DNA of 64,000 nucleotides from Micromonospora nigra (GTDB taxonomy: Bacteria; Actinomycetota; Actinomycetes; Mycobacteriales; Micromonosporaceae): positions 2,155,501 to 2,219,500 of the forward strand of contig NZ_FMHT01000003.1 of assembly GCF_900091585.1 (NCBI RefSeq), written 5' to 3'. This document shows positions 56,133-64,000 of the stretch, one piece after another. Under the pieces are notes generated by a model. That model searched no databases and had not been told where the DNA came from. It was given only the letters and a program-made list of their open reading frames with translations. The position numbers and the translations under genes are program-made. Numbering within the stretch: position 1 is the stretch's first letter; each line of letters starts with the position of its first letter.

Positions 56133-56164
56133 GGGGCCGAATGTTACTCACGTTATGGCCCGGG

Positions 56165-56479
56165 TCACATCCCCTCGTCCGGCCACCAGTTCGCCGCCGG
56201 CAGGTCCACCCCCGATCCCCGCAACGGGGTGCCCTCGGCGAGCCAGCGCGCCCGCGCCCGACCGGCGAGCCGGGGCGGCAACCGGCCGGACGCGTTCACC
56301 ACCCGCTGCCAGGGCACCCCGCCCCCGTACCGGGCCATGATCGCCCCCACCAGCCGGGCCGAGGCCCGCCCCGACCGTTCGGCGAGTGCGTCGGCGACCG
56401 CCCCGTACGACATCACCCGCCCCGGCGGGATCCGCTCGACCAGCGCCAGCACCGCCTCGACGTACTCGTCAGGTGTCAC
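56165..56479 (-). CDS. Alkyltransferase-like DNA repair protein (ATL)
   Basis: 104 residues from a GTG. Has the DNA-binding half of O6-methylguanine methyltransferases ([20 protein letters not shown] and the VGAIMA helix region), but the reactive PCHRV motif is PWQRV (56-60): Trp replaces the methyl-acceptor Cys. ATL proteins bind alkylated guanine and flag it for nucleotide excision repair rather than reversing it. Confidence 0.9.
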   Translation of the reverse strand: MTPDEYVEAVLALVERIPPGRVMSYGAVADALAERSGRASARLVGAIMARYGGGVPWQRVVNASGRLPPRLAGRARARWLAEGTPLRGSGVDLPAANWWPDEGM

Positions 56480-56487
56480 GAGCGGCC

Positions 56488-56534
56488 AGACTATGGGAAC
56501 GCGGCCGGAGGTCGCGGGAGCGACCACGCAGAAT
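56488..56534. promoter_or_regulatory. Back-to-back promoter region between ATL and proB, near-leaderless
   Basis: The 61-base divergent gap has a minus-strand TAGTCT (56488-56493) ending 8 bases before the ATL GTG, and a plus-strand CAGAAT (56529-56534) ending 6 bases before the proB GTG. If these are the -10 boxes, both mRNAs would begin at or within a few bases of the start codon. No -35 box stands out and neither gene has a clear ribosome-binding site. Confidence 0.4.
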
Positions 56535-56540
56535 AGGCGG

Positions 56541-57649
56541 GTGCGCGACGCAGTCACGGCGGCCCGGCGGGTCGTCGTCAAGATCGGATCCTCCTCGTTG
56601 ACCACGGCCGGGGGCGGCCTGGACCACGGGCGGGTCGACGCGCTCGTGGACACCCTCGCCGAGCGCGCCGCCGGGGGCCGCGAGGTCGTCCTGGTCTCCT
56701 CCGGCGCGATCGCCGCCGGCCTCGCGCCCCTCGGGCTGTCCCGACGCCCACGTGACCTGGCCACCCAGCAGGCCGCCGCCAGCGTCGGGCAGGGCCTGCT
56801 CATCGGCCGGTACGCCGCCGCCCTCGCCCGGCACGGCCGCACCGTCGGCCAGGTGCTGCTCACCGTCGACGACGTGACCCGGCGGGCGCACTACCGCAAC
56901 GCCTACCGCACCCTGCGCAAGCTGCTCGACCTCGGGGCGGTGCCGATCGTCAACGAGAACGACACGGTCGCCACCGAGGAGATCCGGTTCGGCGACAACG
57001 ACCGGCTGGCCGCGCTGGTCGCCGTGCTGGTCGACGCCGACCTGCTGGTGCTCCTCTCCGACGTCGACGCCCTCTGGACGGGCGACCCGGCACGCCCCGG
57101 CTCCCGGCGCATCACCGAGGTACGCGACGAGGGAGACCTCGCCGGCGTGGACATCGGCGGTGCGGGCCGGGCCGGGGTCGGCACCGGCGGCATGGTGACC
57201 AAGGTCGAGGCGGCCCGGATCGCCACCGGCTTCGGCATCCCCGTGGTGCTCACCTCGGCCCCGCTCGCCGCCGACGCGCTCGCCGGCCGACCCGTCGGCA
57301 CCTTCTTCCACCCGAGCCGCAGCCGCCCCGCCGCCCGCCTGTTCTGGCTCGCGCACGCCACCTCCCCCGGGGTCGACTACATCTGGACCCGGGCGCGGTG
57401 GCCGCCGTGGTGGGCCGGCGCAAGTCGCTGCTGCCGGCCGGCATCACCGCCGTCGACGGGGCGTTCACCGCCGGTGACCCGGTCGACCTGGTGGACGCCG
57501 CCGGCGCCCCCGTCGCCCGGGGGCTGGTCAACTACGACGCGGTGGAGCTGCCCGGCCTGCTCGGGCGCTCGACCGCCGACCTCGCCGCGGCACTCGGCCC
57601 GGCGTACGAACGGGAGGTCGTCCACCGCGACGACCTGGTACTGCTGTGA
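56541..57649 (+). pseudogene. proB: Glutamate 5-kinase, interrupted by a one-base frameshift
   Basis: First step of proline synthesis from glutamate. The amino-acid-kinase domain reads normally from the GTG at 56541 ([50 protein letters not shown]) to [10 protein letters not shown]. At the C5G4 run (57364-57372) one base is missing compared with the family; the PUA domain continues one frame away ([20 protein letters not shown] to the stop at 57649). With one extra C the gene would encode 369 residues, the usual ProB length. Could be a sequencing error, a true mutation or a recoding site. Confidence 0.9.
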
Positions 57650-57659
57650 GGAGTGGCGG

Positions 57660-58904
57660 ATGAGCGTGACCGAACAGGCCCGGCGGGCGCGGGTGGCGGC
57701 CGGCGAGCTGGCCGTGGCGACCCGTACCGCCAAGGACGCCGCGCTGGCGGCGATGGCCGACGCGCTGGTGGCGCGTACCCCGGAGATCCTGGCCGCCAAC
57801 GCGGCGGACCTGGCGGCCGGGCGCGGGGCCGGACTGGGCGCGGCCGTGCTGGACCGGCTCGCTCTCGACGAGGGCCGGGTGGCGGGCATCGCCGAGGCGC
57901 TGCGCGAGATGGCCGCGCTGCCCGACCCCGTCGGCGAGGTGGTCCGCGGCTCGACCCTGCCCAACGGCCTGGAGCTGCGGCAGGTGCGGGTGCCGTTCGG
58001 CGTGGTCGGCATCATCTACGAGGCCCGGCCCAACGTGACCGTGGACGCCGCCGGCATCTGCCTGAAGTCCGGCAACGCCGCCCTGCTGCGCGGCTCCTCC
58101 TCGGCGGCCCACTCCAACGCGGCGCTGGTCGCGGTGCTGCGCGACGCCGTCGCCTCGGCCGGCCTGCCGGCGGACGCCGTGCAGCTGCTCGACGCCACCT
58201 CACGCGACTCGGTCAAGGAGCTGATGCGCGCCCGGGGCCTGGTCGACGTGCTGATCCCGCGCGGCGGGGCGGCCCTGATCCGCACCGTGGTCGAGGAGTC
58301 GACCGTGCCGGTGATCGAGACGGGCGTGGGCAACTGCCACGTCTACGTCGACGCCGCCGCCGACCTGTCGAAGGCGCTCGCCGTCACCCTGAACTCGAAG
58401 ACCCAGCGGCTGTCCACCTGCAACACCGCCGAGTCGCTGCTGGTGCACGCCGACGTCGCCGACGCGTTCCTGCCGCCGGTGCTGGCCGCGTTCGCCGAGG
58501 CCGGGGTGACCGTGCACGGCGACGCCCGGGTCGCCGGGCACTCCGACGCGGTGGTGCCGGCCACCGACGAGGACTTCGCCACCGAGTATCTCTCGGCCGA
58601 CATCTCCGTCGCCGTGGTCGACTCCCTCGACGCGGCGGTGGCGCACATCCGGCGGTACGGCAGCGGGCACACCGAGGCGATCCTCACCGACTCGCAGGCG
58701 GCGGCCCGGGAGTTCGTGGCCCGGGTGGACGCGGCGGCGGTCATGGTCAACGCCTCCACCCGGTTCACCGACGGCGGCCAGTTCGGCTTCGGCGCCGAGA
58801 TCGGCATCTCCACCCAGAAGCTGCACGCCCGGGGCCCGATGGGCCTGCCGGAGCTGACCAGCACGAAGTACGTGGTGACCGGCGACGGTCACCTGCGCGG
58901 CTGA
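57660..58904 (+). CDS. proA: Gamma-glutamyl phosphate reductase
   Basis: Second step of proline synthesis; 414 residues. Start [20 protein letters not shown] with GAGGAG 7 bases ahead, 10 bases after the proB stop. Contains [20 protein letters not shown], the catalytic-Cys region [18 protein letters not shown] and the C-terminal [20 protein letters not shown]. The frame-shifted proB reading frame enters this gene in phase with no stop codon. Confidence 0.98.
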   Translation: MSVTEQARRARVAAGELAVATRTAKDAALAAMADALVARTPEILAANAADLAAGRGAGLGAAVLDRLALDEGRVAGIAEALREMAALPDPVGEVVRGSTLPNGLELRQVRVPFGVVGIIYEARPNVTVDAAGICLKSGNAALLRGSSSAAHSNAALVAVLRDAVASAGLPADAVQLLDATSRDSVKELMRARGLVDVLIPRGGAALIRTVVEESTVPVIETGVGNCHVYVDAAADLSKALAVTLNSKTQRLSTCNTAESLLVHADVADAFLPPVLAAFAEAGVTVHGDARVAGHSDAVVPATDEDFATEYLSADISVAVVDSLDAAVAHIRRYGSGHTEAILTDSQAAAREFVARVDAAAVMVNASTRFTDGGQFGFGAEIGISTQKLHARGPMGLPELTSTKYVVTGDGHLRG

Positions 58905-58962
58905 CCACCCCGCGCCGCACCGTGACCGCCGGCCCGGCCCGCTCCCCCGGGCCGGGGGACGG

Positions 58963-59062
58963 CCCCGGCCCGGCGGCAGGTGGTCCGGGTCGACAGCCCC
59001 GGCCCAGCGGCAGGTGGTCCGGGTCGAGGCCCCGGCCCAGCGGCAGGTGGTCCGGCTCATGG
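58963..59062. repeat. 33-34 bp tandem repeat x3 after proA
   Basis: Three imperfect copies beginning at about 58963, 58997 and 59030, each containing CGGCAGGTGGTCCGG, followed by a decayed fourth part. It fills the convergent gap between proA and the toroid gene (58905-59090). No reading frame is evident; may act as a convergent terminator region or be a neutral minisatellite. Confidence 0.8.
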
Positions 59063-59090
59063 GCAGGTCGTCCGGGTGGACGGAACCGGC

Positions 59091-59921
59091 TCAGCGGCAG
59101 GCGCGGATCGCCGTGAGGGTGGTGTGCACGTCGAACTGGTGGCCGTCGTCGCTCTCCCACCCGCCGTCGCTGCGCTGGGTCTCGGCGAGCCGGCGACGGG
59201 CCGCCGTCAACGTCCACTCCTGGTCGTCGACGCCGACCCGGCGCAGCGCGGCGGCCAGCCAGGCCGCGTCCGTCGGTGACATCTGCGGCAACCGCTCGGC
59301 GAGCACCAGCTTGATCCGCGCCGACTCGTAGAACATCTGCTGCCGGTGCAGCACCGCCGCGCTCAGCCAGCCGGCCGCCAGGAACGACGGCCAACTCCCG
59401 TCGGGACGCAACTGCGCGGCGAGGGCCTGCGCGGCGGCGTGCACCACCCCCGCGTAGGCACCGCCGACCCGGTGGTCCAGGGGGCCCGCGGCGCGGGCGT
59501 CGAGACCCGCCACGGTGAGCCAGAACCCGGCGTTGGCGGTCAGGTAGAGCCGAGCCGCCGCATCACCCGGCCGGGCCCACTCCGGTGCGGTGCCGGCGAG
59601 GGCCTCGTCCTCCTCCCAGCCGCCGTCGCGCTGCTGGCGGCCGGCGAGCCAGTCCAACGCCCGGCGGGCCGCCGGACGGCCCAGCGCGCCCAGGTCGTCC
59701 AACTCGGCGAGCCGGAAGCAGGTCGCGTCGACGGAGGCAACTTCTCCTCCCCAGGTGGCCGGCCAGCCGCCGCCCGGGGCCTGGCCGACCTCCGCGCTGT
59801 CGAGCACCTCGGGCGGCGGGGGCGTGCCGGTGCGCAGCCAGGACAGGCGGGCGCGGTCAACCGCGTCCCCGTGAGCCACCACGAATCCGATCGCGGCGTC
59901 GATGTCGACCACGGCGGTCAC
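59091..59921 (-). CDS. Terpenoid-cyclase/prenyltransferase-toroid protein
   Basis: 276 residues from a GTG; upstream frame is noise. Alpha/alpha-barrel repeats with QW-like motifs: RQQRDGGWEEDE, LRPDGSWPSFL and ETQRSDGGWESDD. Too short for squalene-hopene cyclase and lacks a DxDD motif, so it is probably a single-toroid protein of unknown role. 79 bases downstream of moeZ on the same strand and possibly co-transcribed. Confidence 0.75.
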   Translation of the reverse strand: MTAVVDIDAAIGFVVAHGDAVDRARLSWLRTGTPPPPEVLDSAEVGQAPGGGWPATWGGEVASVDATCFRLAELDDLGALGRPAARRALDWLAGRQQRDGGWEEDEALAGTAPEWARPGDAAARLYLTANAGFWLTVAGLDARAAGPLDHRVGGAYAGVVHAAAQALAAQLRPDGSWPSFLAAGWLSAAVLHRQQMFYESARIKLVLAERLPQMSPTDAAWLAAALRRVGVDDQEWTLTAARRRLAETQRSDGGWESDDGHQFDVHTTLTAIRACR

Positions 59922-60000
59922 GCTACCGGCGCGAACGCGATCCCGCCTCGGGGAATCGGCCGAGGTCGTGGGGCGAGCGGTGGGCCCGCCCCACGACGGG

Positions 60001-61182
60001 TCAGTACGCCGGCAGCGACGGGTCGACCTGCTTGATCCAGGACAGCACGCCGCCCTGGACGTGCACCGCGTCGCGGAACCCGGCCGACTTGAGCGCGGCG
60101 AGTGCCTCGGCGGACCGGACGCCGGACTTGCAGTGCAGCACGATCTGCCTGTCCTGCGGCAGCTTCGCCAGCGCCTCACCCGAGATGATCTCGCCCTTGG
60201 GGATCAGGGTGGCGCCGGGAATGCGGACGATCTCGTACTCGGCAGGTTCACGCACGTCGACCAGGAAGATGTCCTTGCCCGCGTCCTGCCACTCCTTCAG
60301 CTCGGCGGCGGTGATGGTCGCGTCGACGACCGCCTCCTGGGCCTCGACCGAGACCGCGCCGCAGAAGTCCTCGTAGTCCTCCAGCAGGTCGGTCACCGTC
60401 GGGTTCTCGCCGCACAGGACGCAGTTCGGGTCCTTCCGCACCTTGATCTTGCGGTAGGACATCTCCAGGGCGTCGTAGACCATCAGCCGGCCCACCAGCG
60501 GCTCACCGATGCCGGCCAGCAGCTTGATCGCCTCGTTGACCTGGATCGAGCCGATCGAGGCGCAGAGCACGCCGAGCACGCCGCCCTCGGCGCAGGAGGG
60601 CACCATGCCGGGTGGCGGGGGCTCCGGGTAGAGGCAGCGGTAGCAGGGGCCGTGCTCGGCCCAGAACACCGACGCCTGGCCGTCGAACCGGTAGATCGAG
60701 CCCCAGACGTACGGCTTGCCGAGCAGCACCGCCGCGTCGTTGACCATGTAGCGGGTGGCGAAGTTGTCGGTGCCGTCGACGATCAGGTCGTACCGGGAGA
60801 AGATGTCGCGGACGTTCTCCCGGTCCAGCGCGGTGTTGTGGATCTCGACGTTGACCAGCGGGTTGATCTCCCGGATGCTGGCCGCCGCCGACTCGGCCTT
60901 CGACCGGCCGATGTCGGAGACACCGTGGATGATCTGGCGCTGGAGGTTCGACTCGTCGACGGTGTCGAAGTCGATGATGCCGAGGGTGCCCACCCCGGCG
61001 GCGGCCAGGTACATCAGGGCCGGGGAGCCGAGGCCGCCGGCGCCGACACAGAGCACCCGGGCGTTCTTCAGCCGCCGCTGCCCGGTCACCCCGACGTCCG
61101 GGATGATCAGGTGGCGCGAGTAGCGGCGGATCTCGTCAACGGTCAGCTCGGCGGCGGGCTCGACGAGCGGGGGCAGCGACAC
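60001..61182 (-). CDS. moeZ: Adenylyltransferase/sulfurtransferase MoeZ
   Basis: 393 residues: E1-like ThiF/MoeB domain with ATP loop GAGGLGS (48-54), zinc cysteines C180/C183 and C254/C257, conserved C197 (PSCAEGG), then a rhodanese domain with active Cys351 (HCKSGVRS). It adenylates and thiolates sulfur-carrier proteins for molybdopterin, thiamine, cysteine or thio-natural-product synthesis in actinobacteria. Lies downstream of the two DUF3152 genes, an association also known in mycobacteria. Confidence 0.96.
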   Translation of the reverse strand: MSLPPLVEPAAELTVDEIRRYSRHLIIPDVGVTGQRRLKNARVLCVGAGGLGSPALMYLAAAGVGTLGIIDFDTVDESNLQRQIIHGVSDIGRSKAESAAASIREINPLVNVEIHNTALDRENVRDIFSRYDLIVDGTDNFATRYMVNDAAVLLGKPYVWGSIYRFDGQASVFWAEHGPCYRCLYPEPPPPGMVPSCAEGGVLGVLCASIGSIQVNEAIKLLAGIGEPLVGRLMVYDALEMSYRKIKVRKDPNCVLCGENPTVTDLLEDYEDFCGAVSVEAQEAVVDATITAAELKEWQDAGKDIFLVDVREPAEYEIVRIPGATLIPKGEIISGEALAKLPQDRQIVLHCKSGVRSAEALAALKSAGFRDAVHVQGGVLSWIKQVDPSLPAY

Positions 61183-61293
61183 GGTGGACTCCCCGGGATC
61201 GGCGTGGTGGACAACCGCGCCATTGTCGCTCGACCGGCCGTCGATCGACCATGAGCAGGGACACGTCGCCCGACATGCGGGAGCGGGAATATC

Positions 61294-62064
61294 TCAGACG
61301 CCGTCCACAGGCGGCCCGGCGTACCGGGCCCCGTCGGGATACGGCCAGGGGTTGGCCACGCAGCCGGCCAGCCCGTACGTCTGCTGCTGCATCACCGGCG
61401 CGGGTCGGCCGGGCCCGGGACACGCCTCGTGCCCCTCGCCGAACTCGTGGCCCACCTCGTGGTTGACCACGTACGCCCGGTAGACCGCCAGCGGCGCCCC
61501 GTAGCCCGGCACCGCCGTCATCCAGCGGTCCAGGTTGACGATCACCGTTCCGGGCAGCCGGCAGGAGGTGTAGCCCTCGGTGTGCAGGCCCCCCGTCGCG
61601 CACATCTGCGCGGAGGTGCGCGACGTGGCGAGGTGGACGACGAAGTCCGCGTCGGCCGCGTCGGCCACCCGGCGCACCCGCAGCCCGCCCGAGCCGACCC
61701 AACTGCGCCCGTCGGCCAGGGTCGCGTCGACGGCGGCGGCGAAGTCGGCCGGGTCCTGCCCGGAACCGTGCTCGACCGCCACCGCGTAGCGCCACAGCGG
61801 GCCGGCCCGCCCGTACGTGGGCGAGCCGCCGTCGGCGAACGCGAAGGTTCCCGCGCCGGCACTCGGATGCGTGGGTACCGGCGGGGCGGACACGCTCCGT
61901 ACCGAGCCGGTCGGGGCCCGCTCGGCGACGCGCCCGCTCGACCGGAGGGGCAGCGTCGTCACCACGACGGCCAGCAGCAGAACCGCCCCGAGCGCCGCGA
62001 CCTGCCGGCGGACCGACCGGACCGGCGACGGCCCGGTCAGGTCGCGGGGGTACGGCGGCGTCAT
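61294..62064 (-). CDS. DUF3152 putative secreted metalloprotease (copy 1)
   Basis: 256 residues from MTPPYPRDLTGP. Basic N-terminus, membrane anchor about 21-40, then an extracytoplasmic domain. The zinc motif HEVGHEFGEGH (202-212) fits metzincins (HExxHxxGxxH), and the PVMQQQT segment (223-229) is placed like a Met-turn. Four cysteines (155, 168, 215, 235) could form two disulfides outside the cell. Protease activity not demonstrated. Confidence 0.85.
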   Translation of the reverse strand: MTPPYPRDLTGPSPVRSVRRQVAALGAVLLLAVVVTTLPLRSSGRVAERAPTGSVRSVSAPPVPTHPSAGAGTFAFADGGSPTYGRAGPLWRYAVAVEHGSGQDPADFAAAVDATLADGRSWVGSGGLRVRRVADAADADFVVHLATSRTSAQMCATGGLHTEGYTSCRLPGTVIVNLDRWMTAVPGYGAPLAVYRAYVVNHEVGHEFGEGHEACPGPGRPAPVMQQQTYGLAGCVANPWPYPDGARYAGPPVDGV

Positions 62065-62131
62065 GTTCCGAGCGTCGCACAGCAACCACCCTTTATCGGG
62101 CATTTGCCGCCTGATACGTGAAACACCCCAG

Positions 62132-63088
62132 TCAGAGTGGCGGACCCTGGTATCGGCGACCGTCCCGGTACGGCCACGGATTGGCCACGCAGCCCTTGAG
62201 GAACAGCGTCTGCTGCATCATCACCGGCGCCGGCCGGCCCCGCCCCGGGCAGCGTTCGTGGCGGTTGCCGAGCTGGTGGCCGACCTCGTGGTTGACGACG
62301 TACGTCCGGTAGACCGACAGCGGCACCCCGGCCCGGACGAAGTGCGGCACCGACAGCCGCCAGCGCTCCAGATTGACGATGACCTTGCCGGGTGCCCGGC
62401 ACGACGTGTACGGCCGGCCACCGACCCGGATGTCCACGCCGCCCGCCGCGCACATCAGCCCCGCCGTGCGAGCGGTCGCCAGGTAGACCGTGAAGTCGTG
62501 CCGGGCATCCCGGCCCACCTGCCGCAGCCGCAGCCGCCCGCCGTCCACCCAGCTGCCCGGCCCCGCGAGGGCCGCCTCCACCTCGGCGGCGAATTGCCCC
62601 GGATCCTCGCCCGCACCCCGCTCCACCGCCACCCGGTAGCGCTGCACCGCCCCCGACCCGCCCAGCACTCGACCCGCCCAATCGGCGTAGCCGAAGCTGC
62701 CCCGCCCGGCGTCGGGAACCGGCCCGGTCAGCTGCAACACCGGCTCGGTCCGTGGCGGGGCGCTGCCCGGCCCCGCACCGGCCGGTGCCGCGACCCCCGG
62801 CTGGGCCGTCCCCACGGACGGCGGCGTCCCCACGGAAGGCGGCGTCCCGGTGGCCGGTGAGGGCGCGGCGGGAGACGACCCGGCGGCCCGCACGCCGGCC
62901 GCCGACCCCCCGGCGTCCGGAACAGGCCGGGTGGCGACCACGACCACCACCGCACCGACCGCGAGCACCAGACCGAACAGCTGCCGGCTGCGCAAGCCGC
63001 CGACCCGCCCGGTGTCGACGCGCCGCGGGCGGCGGCGACCCGTCGGGACGGAGGCCGACCTGCGGCGGAACCGGGACATCCGGCTCAT
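62132..63088 (-). CDS. DUF3152 putative secreted metalloprotease (copy 2)
   Basis: 318 residues; start overlaps the hydrolase stop (ATGA), with a second Met at residue 4. Arg-rich N-terminus, membrane helix 37-52, a Pro/Ala/Gly linker (60-115) containing PPSVGT twice, then the DUF3152 domain. HEVGHQLGNRH (267-277) and the PVMMQQT segment match copy 1, as do the four cysteines. The two copies are clear tandem relatives, diverged in linker length. Confidence 0.85.
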   Translation of the reverse strand: MSRMSRFRRRSASVPTGRRRPRRVDTGRVGGLRSRQLFGLVLAVGAVVVVVATRPVPDAGGSAAGVRAAGSSPAAPSPATGTPPSVGTPPSVGTAQPGVAAPAGAGPGSAPPRTEPVLQLTGPVPDAGRGSFGYADWAGRVLGGSGAVQRYRVAVERGAGEDPGQFAAEVEAALAGPGSWVDGGRLRLRQVGRDARHDFTVYLATARTAGLMCAAGGVDIRVGGRPYTSCRAPGKVIVNLERWRLSVPHFVRAGVPLSVYRTYVVNHEVGHQLGNRHERCPGRGRPAPVMMQQTLFLKGCVANPWPYRDGRRYQGPPL

Positions 63089-64000
63089 CCTGCCATGTCG
63101 GGCCGTTCCAGGGCGGTACCCACCCCGTCCGTCTCGGCGAGGAGCCCCAGCACCGCGCGGGCGACCAGCCGGGGCACCTCGAGCTGGGCCACGTGGCCGA
63201 CGCCGTCCAGCAGCATCAACCGGCTGTCCGGGATCACCCGCGCGGTCTGCGGCGCCACCCGCACGTCGACCAGCCGGTCCTGACGACCGCCGACGACCAG
63301 CGTCGGTGCCCGAACCGCCGCCGCCAGCCGCCACAGCGAACCCGACCCCGGCAGGTACGCCCGCAGGAAGCTGGCGACCAGGCCCCGGAACGTGCGGACG
63401 TACGCGGCGGCGTAGTGCTCCGCCTCGTACCGCACCCGGATCTCCTCCAGCGCCTCCTGCCGGCGCTGGTCACTGATCCGGGTCAGGTCGGCGACGCACG
63501 ACTCCATCACCTGCTGTGCCATCACCTCCGGTGCGAGCTGGGCCAGCCGCCAGGCGGCCAGCCGTTCCCCCCGGGGGACCGCCAGCAGCGGCAGCATCCG
63601 CCCCTGCAACGACCGGCGGAAGTCGAGGAACGGCAGGGCCGGCGACACCAGGGTCAGGGTGCGCACCAGATCCGGCCGCAACGCCGCCACGTGCACCGAC
63701 ACCGAGCCACCGAGGGAGTTGCCGAACAGGTGCACCGGCCCCCGGTCGGAGTGCTCGATCCAGCGCACCACCCGCTGGGCGAAGGACGGGATCGTGTAGC
63801 GCTGACCGGGCTCGCTGCGTCCGAAGCCCGGCAGGTCGATCGCCTGCCCGTCGAGCCGCTCGGCGAGCAGGCCGGCGAGGTCGGTCCAGTTCTGCGAGGA
63901 GCCGCCGAGACCGTGCACGTAGAGGGCCGGCTCGGCGTCGGGCCCGGTGGCCGGAGTGTCCCGCACGTAGGTCACGGAACCGTCGAGGTGCACCTCCCGG
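63085..64000 (-). CDS. Alpha/beta hydrolase (5' end cut by window edge)
   Basis: About 304 residues seen. Oxyanion region YVHGLGGSSQNW, nucleophile elbow GNSLGGS (Ser about 93 from the GTG at 63993), GGRQDRLVD acid region and DGVGHVAQLE His give a full catalytic triad. The frame stays open to the window end, reading REV before HLDGS, so the GTG at 63993 may be internal. Couples to the DUF3152 gene by a 4-base overlap. Substrate unknown. Confidence 0.88.
   Translation of the reverse strand, partial: REVHLDGSVTYVRDTPATGPDAEPALYVHGLGGSSQNWTDLAGLLAERLDGQAIDLPGFGRSEPGQRYTIPSFAQRVVRWIEHSDRGPVHLFGNSLGGSVSVHVAALRPDLVRTLTLVSPALPFLDFRRSLQGRMLPLLAVPRGERLAAWRLAQLAPEVMAQQVMESCVADLTRISDQRRQEALEEIRVRYEAEHYAAAYVRTFRGLVASFLRAYLPGSGSLWRLAAAVRAPTLVVGGRQDRLVDVRVAPQTARVIPDSRLMLLDGVGHVAQLEVPRLVARAVLGLLAETDGVGTALERPDMAG

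Noticed and set aside
53215..56151. 978-residue open frame running from the transporter into the decarboxylase
   Set aside because: Only its second half (53215-54720) is real; the first half is a shifted reading of the GPH transporter. Not a fusion gene.
57364..57372. Programmed ribosomal frameshift at the proB C/G run
   Set aside because: No recognisable slippery heptamer, stimulatory pseudoknot or internal ribosome-binding site was seen; a missing base is simpler. Kept only as an alternative in the finding.
54741..58904. Reading the long plus-strand frame as one natural giant protein
   Set aside because: Its first 600 codons are antisense to the transporter and ATL genes. Only the proB-proA part is meaningful, and that is treated as a frameshift rather than a confirmed fusion.

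Overview
This window is high-GC actinomycete chromosome, most likely Micromonosporaceae (a Micromonospora-type organism). I base that on the GC-rich codon use, the many GTG starts, the order rpmG / dehydratase pair / tRNA-Trp / secE / nusG, the RpoB sequence, and the moeZ-DUF3152 neighbourhood. There is no IS element, prophage, CRISPR array, rRNA gene or plasmid marker. It is mostly core genome.

1-34.8 kb, almost all on the minus strand: the translation and transcription super-locus. Read in the direction of transcription (high to low coordinates) it runs: GGDEF/EAL gene, tRNA-Thr, tRNA-Met, rpmG, two MaoC-type dehydratases, tRNA-Trp, secE-nusG, rplK-rplA, rplJ-rplL, rpoB-rpoC, two small membrane proteins, rpsL-rpsG-fusA-tuf (str operon), then the S10 and spc operons (rpsJ to rplO), secY and adk (cut by the window edge). 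Transcription units can be separated from the sequence itself. I find plausible -35/-10 pairs before tRNA-Thr, rpmG, tRNA-Trp, rplJ, rpoB, rpsL and rpsJ, and long perfect hairpins after the tRNAs, nusG, rplA, rplL and rpoC. Long leaders precede rpsJ and rpsL and share a 20-base identical block. Weaker relatives of it occur before rplK and secE. The rplJ leader contains an attenuator with mutually exclusive stems.

34.8-39.5 kb: a tiny membrane peptide ahead of the GGDEF/EAL gene, tRNA-Tyr with its own promoter, terminator and encoded CCA, a YajQ-family protein, two small membrane proteins, an MFS transporter and the HtpX protease.

39.5-53.2 kb: an incomplete and broken-up complex I set (nuoB, nuoC-nuoH, nuoI-J-K-L-M-N). 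It has no nuoA, D, E, F or G in the window and is interrupted by a SnoaL-like protein, a glutathionyl-hydroquinone-reductase-like protein, a glucose-dehydrogenase-like enzyme and a DUF2252 protein. NuoB, NuoC and NuoI carry low-complexity C-terminal tails, two of them built from short DNA repeats.

53.2-64 kb: a transporter plus PLP-decarboxylase pair, an alkyltransferase-like DNA-repair protein, proB-proA, a terpenoid-toroid protein, moeZ, two adjacent DUF3152 putative metalloproteases and an alpha/beta hydrolase cut by the window edge. As given, proB has a one-base loss in a C/G run that destroys its PUA domain frame and, because no stop intervenes, joins the kinase domain in frame to ProA.

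The points most worth a second look are the shared ribosomal-protein leader element, the proB-proA frame fusion, an asparagine at the rifampicin-critical position of RpoB (E. coli S531), the nested hairpin between rpoB and rpoC, and the NuoD-less partial complex I.
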